A DNA stretch of 64,000 bases. Origin: Pseudogemmatithrix spongiicola. Lineage in GTDB: Bacteria > Gemmatimonadota > Gemmatimonadetes > Gemmatimonadales > Gemmatimonadaceae. A program made the position numbers and the translations under genes. The stretch lies in NCBI RefSeq assembly GCF_030623445.1, contig NZ_CP130613.1, positions 2,046,001 to 2,110,000 on the forward strand. The letters run 5' to 3'. Below are positions 39,010-48,170 of this stretch, in pieces. The notes under the pieces were generated by a model. It saw only the letters and a list, made by a program, of their open reading frames with translations, ran no database searches and had not been told where the DNA came from. Each line of letters opens with the position of its first letter. Within the stretch, counting starts at the first letter, position 1.

Positions 39010-42000
39010 TCAGGGCGCAAGCTGCACGCCCTTGGCCTGCAGGCTGCGCCCCACGCGCACCGCGTCCGCCAGCAAGCGCTCCGCATCACGGACCGGCGCC
39101 ACCAACGCCTGCTGGGCATTGCGGAGCTGCTGCTGCACACCGGCACTCGGCATCTCCCAGAGCCCGATCACGGACGCCTTGAGCCCCGTGAAGCGCGAGT
39201 AGGCGTTGCCGCCGCCGGCGCCGCCGCCGAATCCGCCCCCGCCACCCCCGCCACCCGCGCCGCCGCCCTGCGGCGCGATGCCGACGCCAAGCGCCGGACC
39301 GACGCTGTCCAAGCGCGCCTTCAGCTGCGCAAGGCTCGCGCGCTCATCGGCGCTGAGCTGCAGCGAATCCGCACGCTGCTGCGCCGCGCTCAGCTGCGAA
39401 CGCAGCGTGTTCAGGCGCGCCACGGTTGTCGCCGAGCGGCGATGCTCATCGTGCAACTGCATGACGAGGCGATCGTAGGCGGCGCGCTCGGCGACCGTCC
39501 AGGTGAGGGCCGGGTCCGCCACGACGGTGAGCGGCTTGCTGTCCACGACCGAGCCGTCGGCGATCAGCTCGACGGTGTAGCGGCCCGGCGCGACGTACGG
39601 CCCGAGATTCGCGTTGCCGCCAAACCCGAAGCCACCAGCGAATCCGCCCGCGCCTCCGCAGGGATTCTCCGGCCGGAAGCCGACGTCCGGCAGCGGTGCG
39701 CGCACACCGGGAATCGGACGCTGCTGCGAGGGCCCGCCGCCCGGACCGCCCTGCCCGCCGGGGCCACCCGCAGCCGGCGGCGCGCCCACCGCAACCGGCG
39801 CCACCCGCATGTCCCAACACACCGCCTGCAGGCCTAGCGTCCGCTTCGCGGCCGGCACCTCGAGACGCCGCACCTCTGCGTTGCGAGCGCCGACCACGCG
39901 CAGTTCCAACGACTGGACCTCACGCTGCACGTGGAACGGCAGCACCGCCTCGCTGGGCGGGTTCTCGCCCGTGAACCACTGATGCCCCCAGCACTCGTCG
40001 TTGCGGTCGTCCTTGGTCTTCCATTGCAGGGCCGGCGTCGGCGTGAACAGCGTTGCCGGCCGACTCGCCGATTGCGCGGCGGCGAGTTCCTGCACGGGCG
40101 CGAGGTTGTCGAGCACGAAGATGGCGCGGCCATGCGTGCCGACGATCATCGCGTTGTCGCGCGGATGGATGGCGATCTCGTCGACGCGCACGTCCGGCAG
40201 GTTGCTCTTGAAGCGGCGCCACGAGTTGCCGCGGTCCAGCGAGACGAACAGGCCAGTCTCCGTGCCGACGTAGAGCACGTCGGGGTTCCTGATGTCTTCC
40301 GTCAGCGTGCGGACCACCTCGCCGCGCAGGCCTGCGTCGATGCGGCGGAACGTCGCGCCGAAATCCTCGGTGCTCCACACATACGGCGCGTAGTCGTTCT
40401 GCCGGTAGTTGGGCACCACCACGTAGGCGCGGCCGGGCGCGCCGCGCGAGGGCACGACCTCCCCGATGTACGCGCCGCGCGGGAATCCCGGCAGGTTGGC
40501 CGCTACGTTGGTCCAGGTGGTACCCCCGTCCTTCGTCACGCTCACGACGCCATCATCGGAGCCTGCCCAGAGCACGCCTCGCTGCGCCGGCGATTCCGCC
40601 AGCGAGACAAGCGCCGGCCACTGCGAGATGCCATCGTGCGTGGCGATGCGGATGTCGCGGCCGGCCTTCCCCATCGTGACGATCGAATCGCGATTGGCAT
40701 TCATCGTCAGGTCGGGCGACACGACGGTCCACGAGTCGCCCCGATCCGTGGAGCGGAAGACGCGATTGCCCGCCACGTACAGCGTGCCCGGATCGTGCGG
40801 CGAGAGCAGGATCGGCGCGTCCCACTGGAAGCGGAAGGTCTCCCCCGCCGCCGGGGCAGGCGTCACCGTGTTCGGCGTCGGACGGATGCTCTTGCTCTCG
40901 CCCGTCACGACGTTGCGACGGATCATGTTGCCGTTCTGTGACTCCGTGTAGACGATGCGCGGGTCGCGCAGGTCGGGGATCGCGTGGAAGCCGTCGCCCC
41001 CGAGGATCTGGAACCAGTCGTGGTTCACGATGCCGCGGCTGAAACGCGAGCGGCTAGGGCCGCACCAGTTGTAGTTGTCCTGCATGCCGCCGCAGATGTT
41101 GAACGGCACGCTCATATCGTAGCTGACGTGATAGAACAGGCCCACGGGCAGGTTCGGCACGAACTGCCAGCTCTTGGCTTGGTCGAACGACACGGCCATG
41201 CCGCCGTCGTTGCCGATCACGAGGTGCTGTGGGTTCGCCGGGTTCACCCACAGCGCATGGATGTCGTCGTGCGTGACCATCGCGGCATCGGTCTCGACCG
41301 TCTTGCCGCCGTCGAGCGTCATGTGGAGGCCGACGCCGCCGAAGTACACCGTCTCCGCGTTGCTGGGGTCGATGGCCAACTTCGAGAAATACATGGGCCG
41401 CGGGTTGGCGCCGTTCACGCGCGTCCACGTCGCGCCGCCATCATCCGAGCGCCAGAGACCGCTGACCTGGTTGTTCGCCGGCGCGCTCGACGCCATCGAG
41501 CCTCCCGCAGGCGCAGCGGCGGCAGGCGCTCCGGCTGCAGGCGCACTGGGCGCGGGTGCCTCGACGAGCGAGTACACGATGTTCGGGTTCGACCGCGCGA
41601 TGTCCACTGCGATGCGGCCGAGCTCGCCGCTGGGATAGCCCCCAGCCACGCGCGCCCAGGTCTCGCCGCCGTCGGTGGATTTGAACAGCCCGCTGCCCGG
41701 GCCGCCGCCGTTGAAGCAGCACTCGCTGCGGCGGCGCTGGTACGTCGAGGCGAAGAGCACCTTGGGATCCGCAGCCGACATCACGATGTCGTTGCCGCCC
41801 GTGTCGTCATCGCCGGCCAGGACGCGGCGCCAGCTGCGGCCGCCGTCGATGGTCTTGTAGATGCCGCGCTCGCCGCCGGGGCCGAAGAGCGGACCCGTCG
41901 CCGCGACGAAGACGATGTCGTTGTTCGTCGGGTCGATGACGATGCGATGGATGTGCTTGGATTCGCGCAGTCCCATGTTCGTCCACGTCTTGCCGCCGTC

Positions 42001-42393
42001 GGTGGACTTCCACACGCCGCTGCCCCAACTGGTGGACTGGCGATTGTTGCTCTCGCCGCCGCCGGCCCAGACCAAGTCCGGGTTCTGCTGCGAGAGCGTC
42101 ACGTCGCCGATGCTCATCAGACCCTGGTCCTGCAACATCGGCTCCCAGGTGGTGCCGCCGGAGGTCGTCTTCCACACGCCGCCGTGCGCCGTCGCGACGT
42201 ACCAGAGGGCCGGGTTCTTCTCGGAGACCGCCACGTCCGCGATGCGCCCCGACATCGTCGCCGGGCCGATCGAGCGGAAGTGTAGCCGGTTGAGTTCCTC
42301 GGCCACGGGGATCTGCGCCGAGGTCGCGGAGGCCAGTAGGGCAAGGGCGCCACAGGCGCCGAGGACACGGCGGGCGAGGGTCGAGGTCTTCAC
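39010..42393 (-). CDS. Secreted BNR/sortilin-like repeat protein
   Basis: A 1127-residue exported protein: signal peptide (about 1-26, SATSAQ), then two beta-propellers built of VPS10/BNR blades. At least eight Asp-box motifs are readable, for example TTSGGTTWEP, STDGGKTWTN, TIDGGRSWRR, STDGGETWAR, SDDGGATWTR and TKDGGTTWTN. The C-terminal third has a Gly-rich linker, a beta-sandwich that resembles FlgD-type folds (GRYTVELIADGSVVDSKPLTV), and a helical end. Proteins of this plan are common in Gemmatimonadota and are usually annotated glycosyl hydrolase, but no catalytic site is evident. ATG at 42393. Confidence 0.85.
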   Translation of the reverse strand: MKTSTLARRVLGACGALALLASATSAQIPVAEELNRLHFRSIGPATMSGRIADVAVSEKNPALWYVATAHGGVWKTTSGGTTWEPMLQDQGLMSIGDVTLSQQNPDLVWAGGGESNNRQSTSWGSGVWKSTDGGKTWTNMGLRESKHIHRIVIDPTNNDIVFVAATGPLFGPGGERGIYKTIDGGRSWRRVLAGDDDTGGNDIVMSAADPKVLFASTYQRRRSECCFNGGGPGSGLFKSTDGGETWARVAGGYPSGELGRIAVDIARSNPNIVYSLVEAPAPSAPAAGAPAAAAPAGGSMASSAPANNQVSGLWRSDDGGATWTRVNGANPRPMYFSKLAIDPSNAETVYFGGVGLHMTLDGGKTVETDAAMVTHDDIHALWVNPANPQHLVIGNDGGMAVSFDQAKSWQFVPNLPVGLFYHVSYDMSVPFNICGGMQDNYNWCGPSRSRFSRGIVNHDWFQILGGDGFHAIPDLRDPRIVYTESQNGNMIRRNVVTGESKSIRPTPNTVTPAPAAGETFRFQWDAPILLSPHDPGTLYVAGNRVFRSTDRGDSWTVVSPDLTMNANRDSIVTMGKAGRDIRIATHDGISQWPALVSLAESPAQRGVLWAGSDDGVVSVTKDGGTTWTNVAANLPGFPRGAYIGEVVPSRGAPGRAYVVVPNYRQNDYAPYVWSTEDFGATFRRIDAGLRGEVVRTLTEDIRNPDVLYVGTETGLFVSLDRGNSWRRFKSNLPDVRVDEIAIHPRDNAMIVGTHGRAIFVLDNLAPVQELAAAQSASRPATLFTPTPALQWKTKDDRNDECWGHQWFTGENPPSEAVLPFHVQREVQSLELRVVGARNAEVRRLEVPAAKRTLGLQAVCWDMRVAPVAVGAPPAAGGPGGQGGPGGGPSQQRPIPGVRAPLPDVGFRPENPCGGAGGFAGGFGFGGNANLGPYVAPGRYTVELIADGSVVDSKPLTVVADPALTWTVAERAAYDRLVMQLHDEHRRSATTVARLNTLRSQLSAAQQRADSLQLSADERASLAQLKARLDSVGPALGVGIAPQGGGAGGGGGGGGFGGGAGGGNAYSRFTGLKASVIGLWEMPSAGVQQQLRNAQQALVAPVRDAERLLADAVRVGRSLQAKGVQLAP

Positions 42394-42507
42394 GGAAGGT
42401 GCTCCACGGGGTGAGACAGTTGGGATGGCGCGCGGAGAAGTTACGCGGCGTCAGGGCTCGGCGCTGGCCGCGGCGCCGTCGCCCGCGGACGTATGTAGGT
42501 TTCTCGC

Positions 42508-42882
42508 ATGTCCACGACACCCGCCGCCACCGTCCGCCCCGCGGACAGCGTCACGCCGACCGTCATCCCGTCCGGCCGCGACGCCGCGTTCCGCGTCCTC
42601 GTCGGCCCGCAGCAGGGCGAGACCACCTTCGTGCTCCGCCGCTTCACCTTCGGGGCCGGCGGCGGCATGCCGCTCCATACCAACCTCGTCGAGCACCAGC
42701 AGTACGTGCTGCGCGGCCGCGCGCGCATCCGGATTGCGGACGCGGTGCACGAGGTCGGCGCCGACGACACGCTGTTCATTCCCGCCGGCGTGCCGCATGC
42801 CTACGAGGTCGTGGACGGCCCCTTCGAGTTTATTTGCGTCGTGCCGGACAAGCCGGATCAGGTGACGCTGGTCCAGCCGTGA
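42508..42882 (+). CDS. Cupin domain protein
   Basis: A 124-residue single-domain cupin. The two cupin motifs are visible: motif 1 GGGMPLHTNLVEHQQYVLRGRARI (about 52-75) and motif 2 FIPAGVPHAYEVVDGPFEF (about 91-109), with His and Glu residues placed to bind a metal. ATG at 42508. Its stop overlaps the start codon of the MATE exporter by three bases (GTGA), so the two are co-translated. The ligand is unknown; a small-molecule-binding or isomerase role is possible. Confidence 0.87.
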   Translation: MSTTPAATVRPADSVTPTVIPSGRDAAFRVLVGPQQGETTFVLRRFTFGAGGGMPLHTNLVEHQQYVLRGRARIRIADAVHEVGADDTLFIPAGVPHAYEVVDGPFEFICVVPDKPDQVTLVQP

Positions 42883-44264
42883 CGACGGGCCTCGACCTCA
42901 CGCAGGGGTCCATCTCGGGTCACCTGGTCCGCATGGCGATCCCGATGGCGCTGGGCATGATCTTCCAGACGCTGTACGTGCTGGTCGACCTCTACTTCGT
43001 CGCGCAACTCGGCGATGCGGCGATCGCCGGCGTCAGCGCCGCGGGAAACGTGCAGTTCATCGTGATGGCCCTCACGCAGGTGCTCGGCGTCGGGACCACG
43101 GTGCTCATCGCCCACGCGGCCGGGCGCAAGGATCGCGTCGATGGCGCACGCGCCTTCCGGCAGAGCCTGCTCCTCTCCGGCATCACGGGCGTGTTCGTGC
43201 TGGTCGCGGGAGGCGTGCTCGCCCCGATGTACCTGCGCGGCGTGGCGGCGGACGCCGAGACGGTGCGGAACGGACTCATCTACCTCAAGTGGTTCCTGCC
43301 GGCGCTCGCACTGCAGTTCGCCCTGATCTCGATGGGCGCCGCGCTCCGGGGTGCCGGCATCGCGAAGCCGACGATGATCATCCAGATGGTGACGGTGCTC
43401 CTCAACGCGATCCTTGCGCCGGTGCTGATTGCCGGCTGGGGCACCGGGCGACCGATGGGGATCGCCGGTGCCGGACTCGCCTCGACCATCGCCGTTGCGG
43501 TCGGCGTCATCGCCGCGGCGGCGTACTTCGTCCGCACGGGCTTCTTTGCCGCGACGGCAGAGGAGGCCCCGTATCGGCCGGACCCGGCGGTGTGGCGCAA
43601 GCTGCTGCGCATCGGCGTCCCCGCGGGCGGCGAGTTCGGGCTGATGTTCGTCTCGATGGCGATCATCTACGGCATCATCGGCGGCTTCGGGGCGGCGGCG
43701 CAGGCGGGCTTCGGCGTGGGCTCGCGCATCATGCAGTCGCTGTTCCTGCCGGTGATGGCGATCGCGATCTCGGCCGCGCCCATCGCGGGGCAGAACGTGG
43801 CGGCGGGCCGGCCGGACCGCGCACGCGAGACGTTCTGGGCGGCCGCGCGGCTGTGCAGCGCGCTCATGGCCCTCATGACATTGTTCGCCCACTGGCGGCC
43901 CGCGGTGCTCGTGCAGCCCTTCGCCAGCGACCCGGTCGTCGTCGAGGTCGCGGTGGACTTCCTGCGCACGATTTCGTGGAACTTCGTGGCGAGCGGGCTC
44001 GTGTTCACCTGCTCGTCGATGTTCCAAGCGATGGGCAACACGATTCCCAGCGTCGTCTCGAGCGCCGTGCGGCTGACCGTGTTCGCGATCCCCGCTTTCT
44101 GGGTCTCCCGGCTGCCGGGCTTCCAGCTGCACTGGGTGTGGCGCGTCTCGGTCGTCGCCACGACGGTGCACGCGCTCTTCGCCCTCTGGCTGCTGCGCCG
44201 CGAGGCGGCGCGCCGACTCAGCGCCCTCGCGGCCGGCCCCGCCCCACAGCCGTCGGCGGCGTAA
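42879..44264 (+). CDS. MATE family efflux transporter
   Basis: A 461-residue membrane protein with about 12 transmembrane helices in two homologous halves. Seen: [29 protein letters not shown] in the first half and [39 protein letters not shown] in the second, both MATE signatures. GTG start at 42879 overlapping the cupin stop. It would export drugs or metabolites against a Na+ or H+ gradient. The last 47 bases of the gene overlap, in antisense, the end of the DUF2256 gene at 44218-44409. Confidence 0.9.
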   Translation: MTTGLDLTQGSISGHLVRMAIPMALGMIFQTLYVLVDLYFVAQLGDAAIAGVSAAGNVQFIVMALTQVLGVGTTVLIAHAAGRKDRVDGARAFRQSLLLSGITGVFVLVAGGVLAPMYLRGVAADAETVRNGLIYLKWFLPALALQFALISMGAALRGAGIAKPTMIIQMVTVLLNAILAPVLIAGWGTGRPMGIAGAGLASTIAVAVGVIAAAAYFVRTGFFAATAEEAPYRPDPAVWRKLLRIGVPAGGEFGLMFVSMAIIYGIIGGFGAAAQAGFGVGSRIMQSLFLPVMAIAISAAPIAGQNVAAGRPDRARETFWAAARLCSALMALMTLFAHWRPAVLVQPFASDPVVVEVAVDFLRTISWNFVASGLVFTCSSMFQAMGNTIPSVVSSAVRLTVFAIPAFWVSRLPGFQLHWVWRVSVVATTVHALFALWLLRREAARRLSALAAGPAPQPSAA

Positions 44265-44409
44265 CGCCCGCGCCGCGCTGCCGACAGGCATCAGAGCAGT
44301 ACTTCACCTGCTCCCAGTCCCGCTCCCATTTCTTCCGCCAGGTGAACGGACGGCCGCAGTTCAGGCAGTCCTTCTGCGGGAGGTCGGACTTCTTCCGCAT
44401 GCGGGCCAT
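44218..44409 (-). CDS. DUF2256 zinc-finger-like small protein
   Basis: A 63-residue protein. Residues 1-45 match the small DUF2256 family: a basic start ([11 protein letters not shown]), then [21 protein letters not shown] and a C-x3-C pair, which together can bind one zinc ion (treble-clef type). The last 17 residues ([17 protein letters not shown]) lie beyond the family core and are coded by the region that overlaps the convergent MATE gene. It ends six bases before... the adjacent TPR gene begins downstream of it on the same strand order, so it is read after that gene. Function unknown. Confidence 0.85.
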   Translation of the reverse strand: MARMRKKSDLPQKDCLNCGRPFTWRKKWERDWEQVKYCSDACRQRGAGVTPPTAVGRGRPRGR

Positions 44410-44415
44410 GGCGGG

Positions 44416-45822
44416 TCAGCCCGGCGTCGCGGCGGCGGACGGCGGGTCCCAATCATCGCCGTAGAGCTTGGGGCCACAGCTGTTGCAGATCGAGTGCGAG
44501 AACTGCGCCATCGACCGCGATGCCATGTACTCCTCGACGCTGCGCCAATAGCCGGCGTCGTCGCGGACGTTCTTGCAGTTGGCGCAGATCGGGATGAAGC
44601 CCGAGAGGGTGCGCACTTCACGCCTCGCGCGCAGCAGCGCCAGCACGAACAGCAGCGTGATGACGAGCAGGAGCACGGCGAGGCCCGTCAGCACGCGCTG
44701 TAGGCGCAAGGCCGCGGCCTGCACCTGCTGTTGCTCGCGGAGGTCCCGCGCGGCCGCCCGCTGGCGGGCCGCCTCGGCCTCGAGCTCGATGGCCGCCACA
44801 CGCTGCGCCGCGCGGGCGTCGAAGACCGAGTCGCGCAGGGCCTCGTGTTGACGCGCATAGCGGAGCGCGGCCGGCGCGTTGCCGAGGCGCTCCGACACGC
44901 GCGAGAGCCCGTGCAGCGCCTCCAATCGATACACGCGGTTGCCCGTGCGATCGGCGGCCGCGAGCGCACGGCGATAATCCTCGACGGCCGCTCGCGACCG
45001 CCCGAGCGCCTCGTTCGCACGCGCCATCTGCAGCGCCGCGTTGGCCTGCCCGCGCAGGGTGTTGCCCTTGAGCGCCCAGTCGTAGACCTCGCCGAAGCGC
45101 CGCAGCGCGTCATCCGGCCGCCCTGACGCGAGATCGATCTCGCCGAGCAACAGGATGTTGATGGACCATGCGCTCAGCGAATCGCGCCGGCTGATCGGCG
45201 GGCGGCCGCTGTAGTACGCGGCGAGCGAGCGCTCGACATCCGCGCGGGCGTCGGCGAAGCGGCCGAGGTCGGCGAGGATGTCGGCGCGCGTGTTCAGCGC
45301 GTACCCCAAGGTGTGGCCATCGCCCGACGCATCGGCGAACGTGACGCCGCTGTCGGCGCTCTCGAGCGCCCGGTCGAACTGCCGCCAGTCTTGGTACGCC
45401 TTGGCAATGTTCGCGTGCAGGTAGGCCTGGCCCCGTGCGTTGCCGTCGGCGGTCCGGATGGCCAACGACCGCATGTAGGCTTGCAGGGCGAGCTCGAAGT
45501 TGCCGATCTGGTAATGCGACGAGCCGACGGAATTGGAGACGCGGGCCACCGCCGCGCTGTCGCCGCGTGCCGCCGACAGGTCGCGGCTGGCCATGAGATG
45601 CACGAGCGCCGAGTCGAAGCGATCGGCACGCCAGTGCGCGAGTCCCAACTCTTCGAGGAGGCCAGCCCACGCCAGCGTGTCGTGCGCGGAGCGTGCGGCC
45701 GCGGCGGCCGCGCGCAGCGCCGGCAGGGTGTCGGCGGGCGATGCGGATTGTGCCGGCACCGGCCCCGGGCTGAACGCAGCGCCAGCGGCGAACACGACGA
45801 GGGAGCGAAGGAGGGTGCGCAT
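44416..45822 (-). CDS. Exported TPR-repeat protein with membrane anchor and zinc-binding C-terminus
   Basis: A 468-residue protein: signal peptide (about 1-25), about seven tetratricopeptide repeats (e.g. SLAYAL... NTRADILADLGRFADARADVERSL), a coiled coil (QRVAAIELEAEAARQRAAARDLREQQQ), one transmembrane helix (about 382-402; LTGLAVLLLVITLLFVLALL) and a cytoplasmic tail with FIPICANCKNVRDDAGYW...FSHSICNSC, a C-x2-C...C-x2-C motif often found at the end of PAS/response-regulator proteins. The plan resembles TPR sensor kinases whose catalytic domain has been replaced by this short zinc-binding module. ATG at 45822. Signal-relay role is inferred. Confidence 0.8.
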   Translation of the reverse strand: MRTLLRSLVVFAAGAAFSPGPVPAQSASPADTLPALRAAAAAARSAHDTLAWAGLLEELGLAHWRADRFDSALVHLMASRDLSAARGDSAAVARVSNSVGSSHYQIGNFELALQAYMRSLAIRTADGNARGQAYLHANIAKAYQDWRQFDRALESADSGVTFADASGDGHTLGYALNTRADILADLGRFADARADVERSLAAYYSGRPPISRRDSLSAWSINILLLGEIDLASGRPDDALRRFGEVYDWALKGNTLRGQANAALQMARANEALGRSRAAVEDYRRALAAADRTGNRVYRLEALHGLSRVSERLGNAPAALRYARQHEALRDSVFDARAAQRVAAIELEAEAARQRAAARDLREQQQVQAAALRLQRVLTGLAVLLLVITLLFVLALLRARREVRTLSGFIPICANCKNVRDDAGYWRSVEEYMASRSMAQFSHSICNSCGPKLYGDDWDPPSAAATPG

Positions 45823-45937
45823 GGCTCGCCACGAAAAAAGCGCGGGGGCGGGCGGCGGGTCAATCGGGGCTCTTCCGCGGGAACAGGCCCGCGGCGGCGG
45901 CTGTTCATCGGGCAACCTTCCCGTGGAGCCCGCCCGC

Positions 45938-46291
45938 ATGTCCGCTGCGTACACCGCCCCTGACCTCGACGCCGTCACCATCCCGCCGTTCTCCGTCTAC
46001 GACGGCATCGAAGGCCTCTGGCAGGATGATGACCGGACCGTCTCCCTGTGGTCGCACTATCACGCGATCCGCGTGAACACCTGCCTCCGCATCACGCGCG
46101 CGCGCATTCGCGCGTTCGAGTGGCAGCTCGCCGACGTCACGCCGCGCGGCGACGCCGCGATGGTGGCGAAGGCGCAGGACGAGCTGGCCACGGCGAAGGC
46201 GGAGCTGGCCGATCTCGAGCATCGCCGCAACCTCCTCGAAGCCGCGCGCGTCGCGGACTCCTACGCGCCGACCAGCTGGACCTGGGAGTAA
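45938..46291 (+). CDS. Hypothetical protein with helical hairpin
   Basis: A 117-residue protein I do not recognise. The first 35 residues are acidic and aromatic (TIPPFSVYDGIEGLWQDDDR); residues about 45-105 form a predicted two-helix coiled coil (ITRARIRAFEWQLADV, AKAQDELATAKAELADLEHRRNLLEAARVA), and the end is YAPTSWTWE. No signal peptide or membrane segment. ATG at 45938 with a GGAG about 13 bases upstream. It lies alone between a divergent TPR gene and a convergent transglutaminase-like gene; the divergent spacing is 115 bases. Confidence 0.6.
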   Translation: MSAAYTAPDLDAVTIPPFSVYDGIEGLWQDDDRTVSLWSHYHAIRVNTCLRITRARIRAFEWQLADVTPRGDAAMVAKAQDELATAKAELADLEHRRNLLEAARVADSYAPTSWTWE

Positions 46292-46314
46292 GCGGTACGC
46301 GGCACGCAGCCCGG

Positions 46315-46335
46315 GCGACGGCGCAACGCCGTCGC
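46315..46335. terminator. Hairpin between hypothetical protein and transglutaminase-like gene
   Basis: Nine perfect pairs (46315-46323 with 46327-46335) around a CAA loop, sitting directly next to the stop codon of the minus-strand gene. Confidence 0.65.
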
Positions 46336-48030
46336 TCAGGGGATGCGGACGATCTGCGGCGTGACGGTCTTGAACTGCGGCATGGCCTCGCCGACGTCCG
46401 CCCCGATGTAGGTCGGGTCGCTGACGATCCAGCGCTCCCCGCCGATCACCACGGCATCACCGGTCACGGCCGCGCGGAACTTCACCGCCGTCGCCATGTG
46501 GCCCGGGTAGAGCAGGCCCACGACCTCGAGTCCGGTGAGTTCGCGCACGAGCGCGGCGAAGATGATGGAGCGGTCCTCGCAGTCCGAGAACGGATAGAGC
46601 AGCGTCTCGTCCACGCTCAGCGGCTTCTCGCGGCCGAACTGGTCGCCGTCCGTCTTGTACTCGAAGGCCGTCTGCACGAAGCGGATCAGGAAGTTCACCT
46701 GGTCGCGCTCGCTGCGGCCCTGGAGCTTGCGCCGCAGGGCGGGCAGCAGCGTCTCCCGCGCCGGCTGCGACATCTGGATGCCGAACCACACGTCCCACTC
46801 GACCTGCGGGAACCACTCGAGGTACTTCACCGCGTTGCGGTCGGCGCGCACCTCGATGGTGTGCGTGGTGTCCTTGTAGCTCCAACGCAGCGTGCGGGAT
46901 TCCGCGGCGACGCCGAGGTTCGGCGTCCGCGCGATGCGCATGTCCATCTTGCGCGGCTGGCCGGGATAGTTGCCGTCGTAGGTGAAGAGGCGCCCCAGCC
47001 CGTCCGGTGACGGCGCCTCGTCCAGCGACACCGCGAAGAACTTCTCGTTCTGCAGCGTGAAGTACGTCGTGTTGTACACCATCACCGTGCTCGGCACGAG
47101 CAGCACGATGGTACCCACCGGCATGGCGGCGGTGGCGCCGTTCGGCCCGATGTAGCCGACACGCGCGTCCACGTTGGACTTGAGCAGCAGATACCACGTC
47201 AGCAATCGCGCGCGGCTCTCGTCGCCTGCGAGCTGCCGGCCCAAGCGGAGCACGAACTGCGCGTAGGCGTAGTCGTCGAGCGCGAGGGCTTCGGACTGCG
47301 CGCGCAGGTCCTCGGCGAGCACGCCCCAGTCGGCGGAGGCGAGACCGCGGTAGAAATCGGCAATCGCCTTTCCGTCCACCGGACTGCCCAGCGCCGGAAG
47401 GGGCGAGCGCGTGTAGCGCAGCGGGATCGGACCTCCATAGAACGGCACGCTGAGCGTCTGCGCCGGGGCCGCCGGGCGCGGAGCGGGCGTGGGGGCGGGT
47501 GCCGGCTCGGGCGGCAGCATCGACGGATCCACCGGGCGCGCCGGCAGCGGACGACTCGCCGGCGGAATCAGCGCCAGCGGCGCCGGACGATTGCCCGGCG
47601 TGCCCGTAGTGCGACGCGGCGGCATCGGCGGCAGGGCCGGGATGTTCGCGACGACGTTGTCCGGTGGCGCGACGGGAACGGGCGGCGTGTTCGCGCGCGG
47701 CGTGTTGGCGGGCGGTGTGTTCCCGCCGGCCGGCGTGGGTCGGGTCGGCGAGGGCCGCGGCCCCGGCGCCGGGGCCGGCGTCGGTGTGCGGCGCGGCAAG
47801 GTACGCGGCTTCGGCGCCGTGTAGCCCTGGCTGGCGGCAAAGGCCTGCATCGCGCGCCAGTCGCGCTCGAGGAAGTTGGCGAAGGCGCTGTCCTGCGCCG
47901 TCATGAACTGGTTGAACTGCCGCTCTTGCTGTTCCAGGAAGCGCCGATACCGCTCCTCCTCACTCTGCTGCGCGCCTGCACCGGCCAGCGGCAACGCCGC
48001 GAGGCTGAGCAGGAGCAGCGATCGACGCAC
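46336..48030 (-). CDS. Exported protein with transglutaminase-like C-terminal domain
   Basis: A protein of about 564 residues: signal peptide (VRRSLLLLSLAALPLAGAGAQ), a glutamine/glutamate-rich helix (about 22-60), a Pro/Thr/Ala-rich spacer (about 75-200), a middle region, and a C-terminal transglutaminase-like domain. The triad Cys in SDCEDRS, His in PGHMATAVKF and Asp in SDPTYIGAD is visible in the right order. GTG at 48030 is chosen because it puts the signal peptide at the N-terminus; GTG at 48093 would add 21 residues. Periplasmic crosslinking or peptidase activity is possible. The gene family is not further recognised. Confidence 0.7.
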   Translation of the reverse strand: MRRSLLLLSLAALPLAGAGAQQSEEERYRRFLEQQERQFNQFMTAQDSAFANFLERDWRAMQAFAASQGYTAPKPRTLPRRTPTPAPAPGPRPSPTRPTPAGGNTPPANTPRANTPPVPVAPPDNVVANIPALPPMPPRRTTGTPGNRPAPLALIPPASRPLPARPVDPSMLPPEPAPAPTPAPRPAAPAQTLSVPFYGGPIPLRYTRSPLPALGSPVDGKAIADFYRGLASADWGVLAEDLRAQSEALALDDYAYAQFVLRLGRQLAGDESRARLLTWYLLLKSNVDARVGYIGPNGATAAMPVGTIVLLVPSTVMVYNTTYFTLQNEKFFAVSLDEAPSPDGLGRLFTYDGNYPGQPRKMDMRIARTPNLGVAAESRTLRWSYKDTTHTIEVRADRNAVKYLEWFPQVEWDVWFGIQMSQPARETLLPALRRKLQGRSERDQVNFLIRFVQTAFEYKTDGDQFGREKPLSVDETLLYPFSDCEDRSIIFAALVRELTGLEVVGLLYPGHMATAVKFRAAVTGDAVVIGGERWIVSDPTYIGADVGEAMPQFKTVTPQIVRIP

Positions 48031-48170
48031 GGGGGAAACGGGAACAGTCTGGACCGACACAGGCACCTCGGCGCGGAAGCGAACACACGGCACTCAGCGT
48101 ACACTCGCTCCGTACACCGCGCCCCGCAACTCCGTGCCGCTCACCGCGCTGGCGCGGCGCGTGATGGCGG

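Noticed and set aside
39010-42393. BNR protein considered as a sialidase or glycosyl hydrolase
   Set aside because: Asp-box repeats show the propeller fold only; no catalytic Arg triad or Tyr/Glu pair typical of sialidases could be placed.
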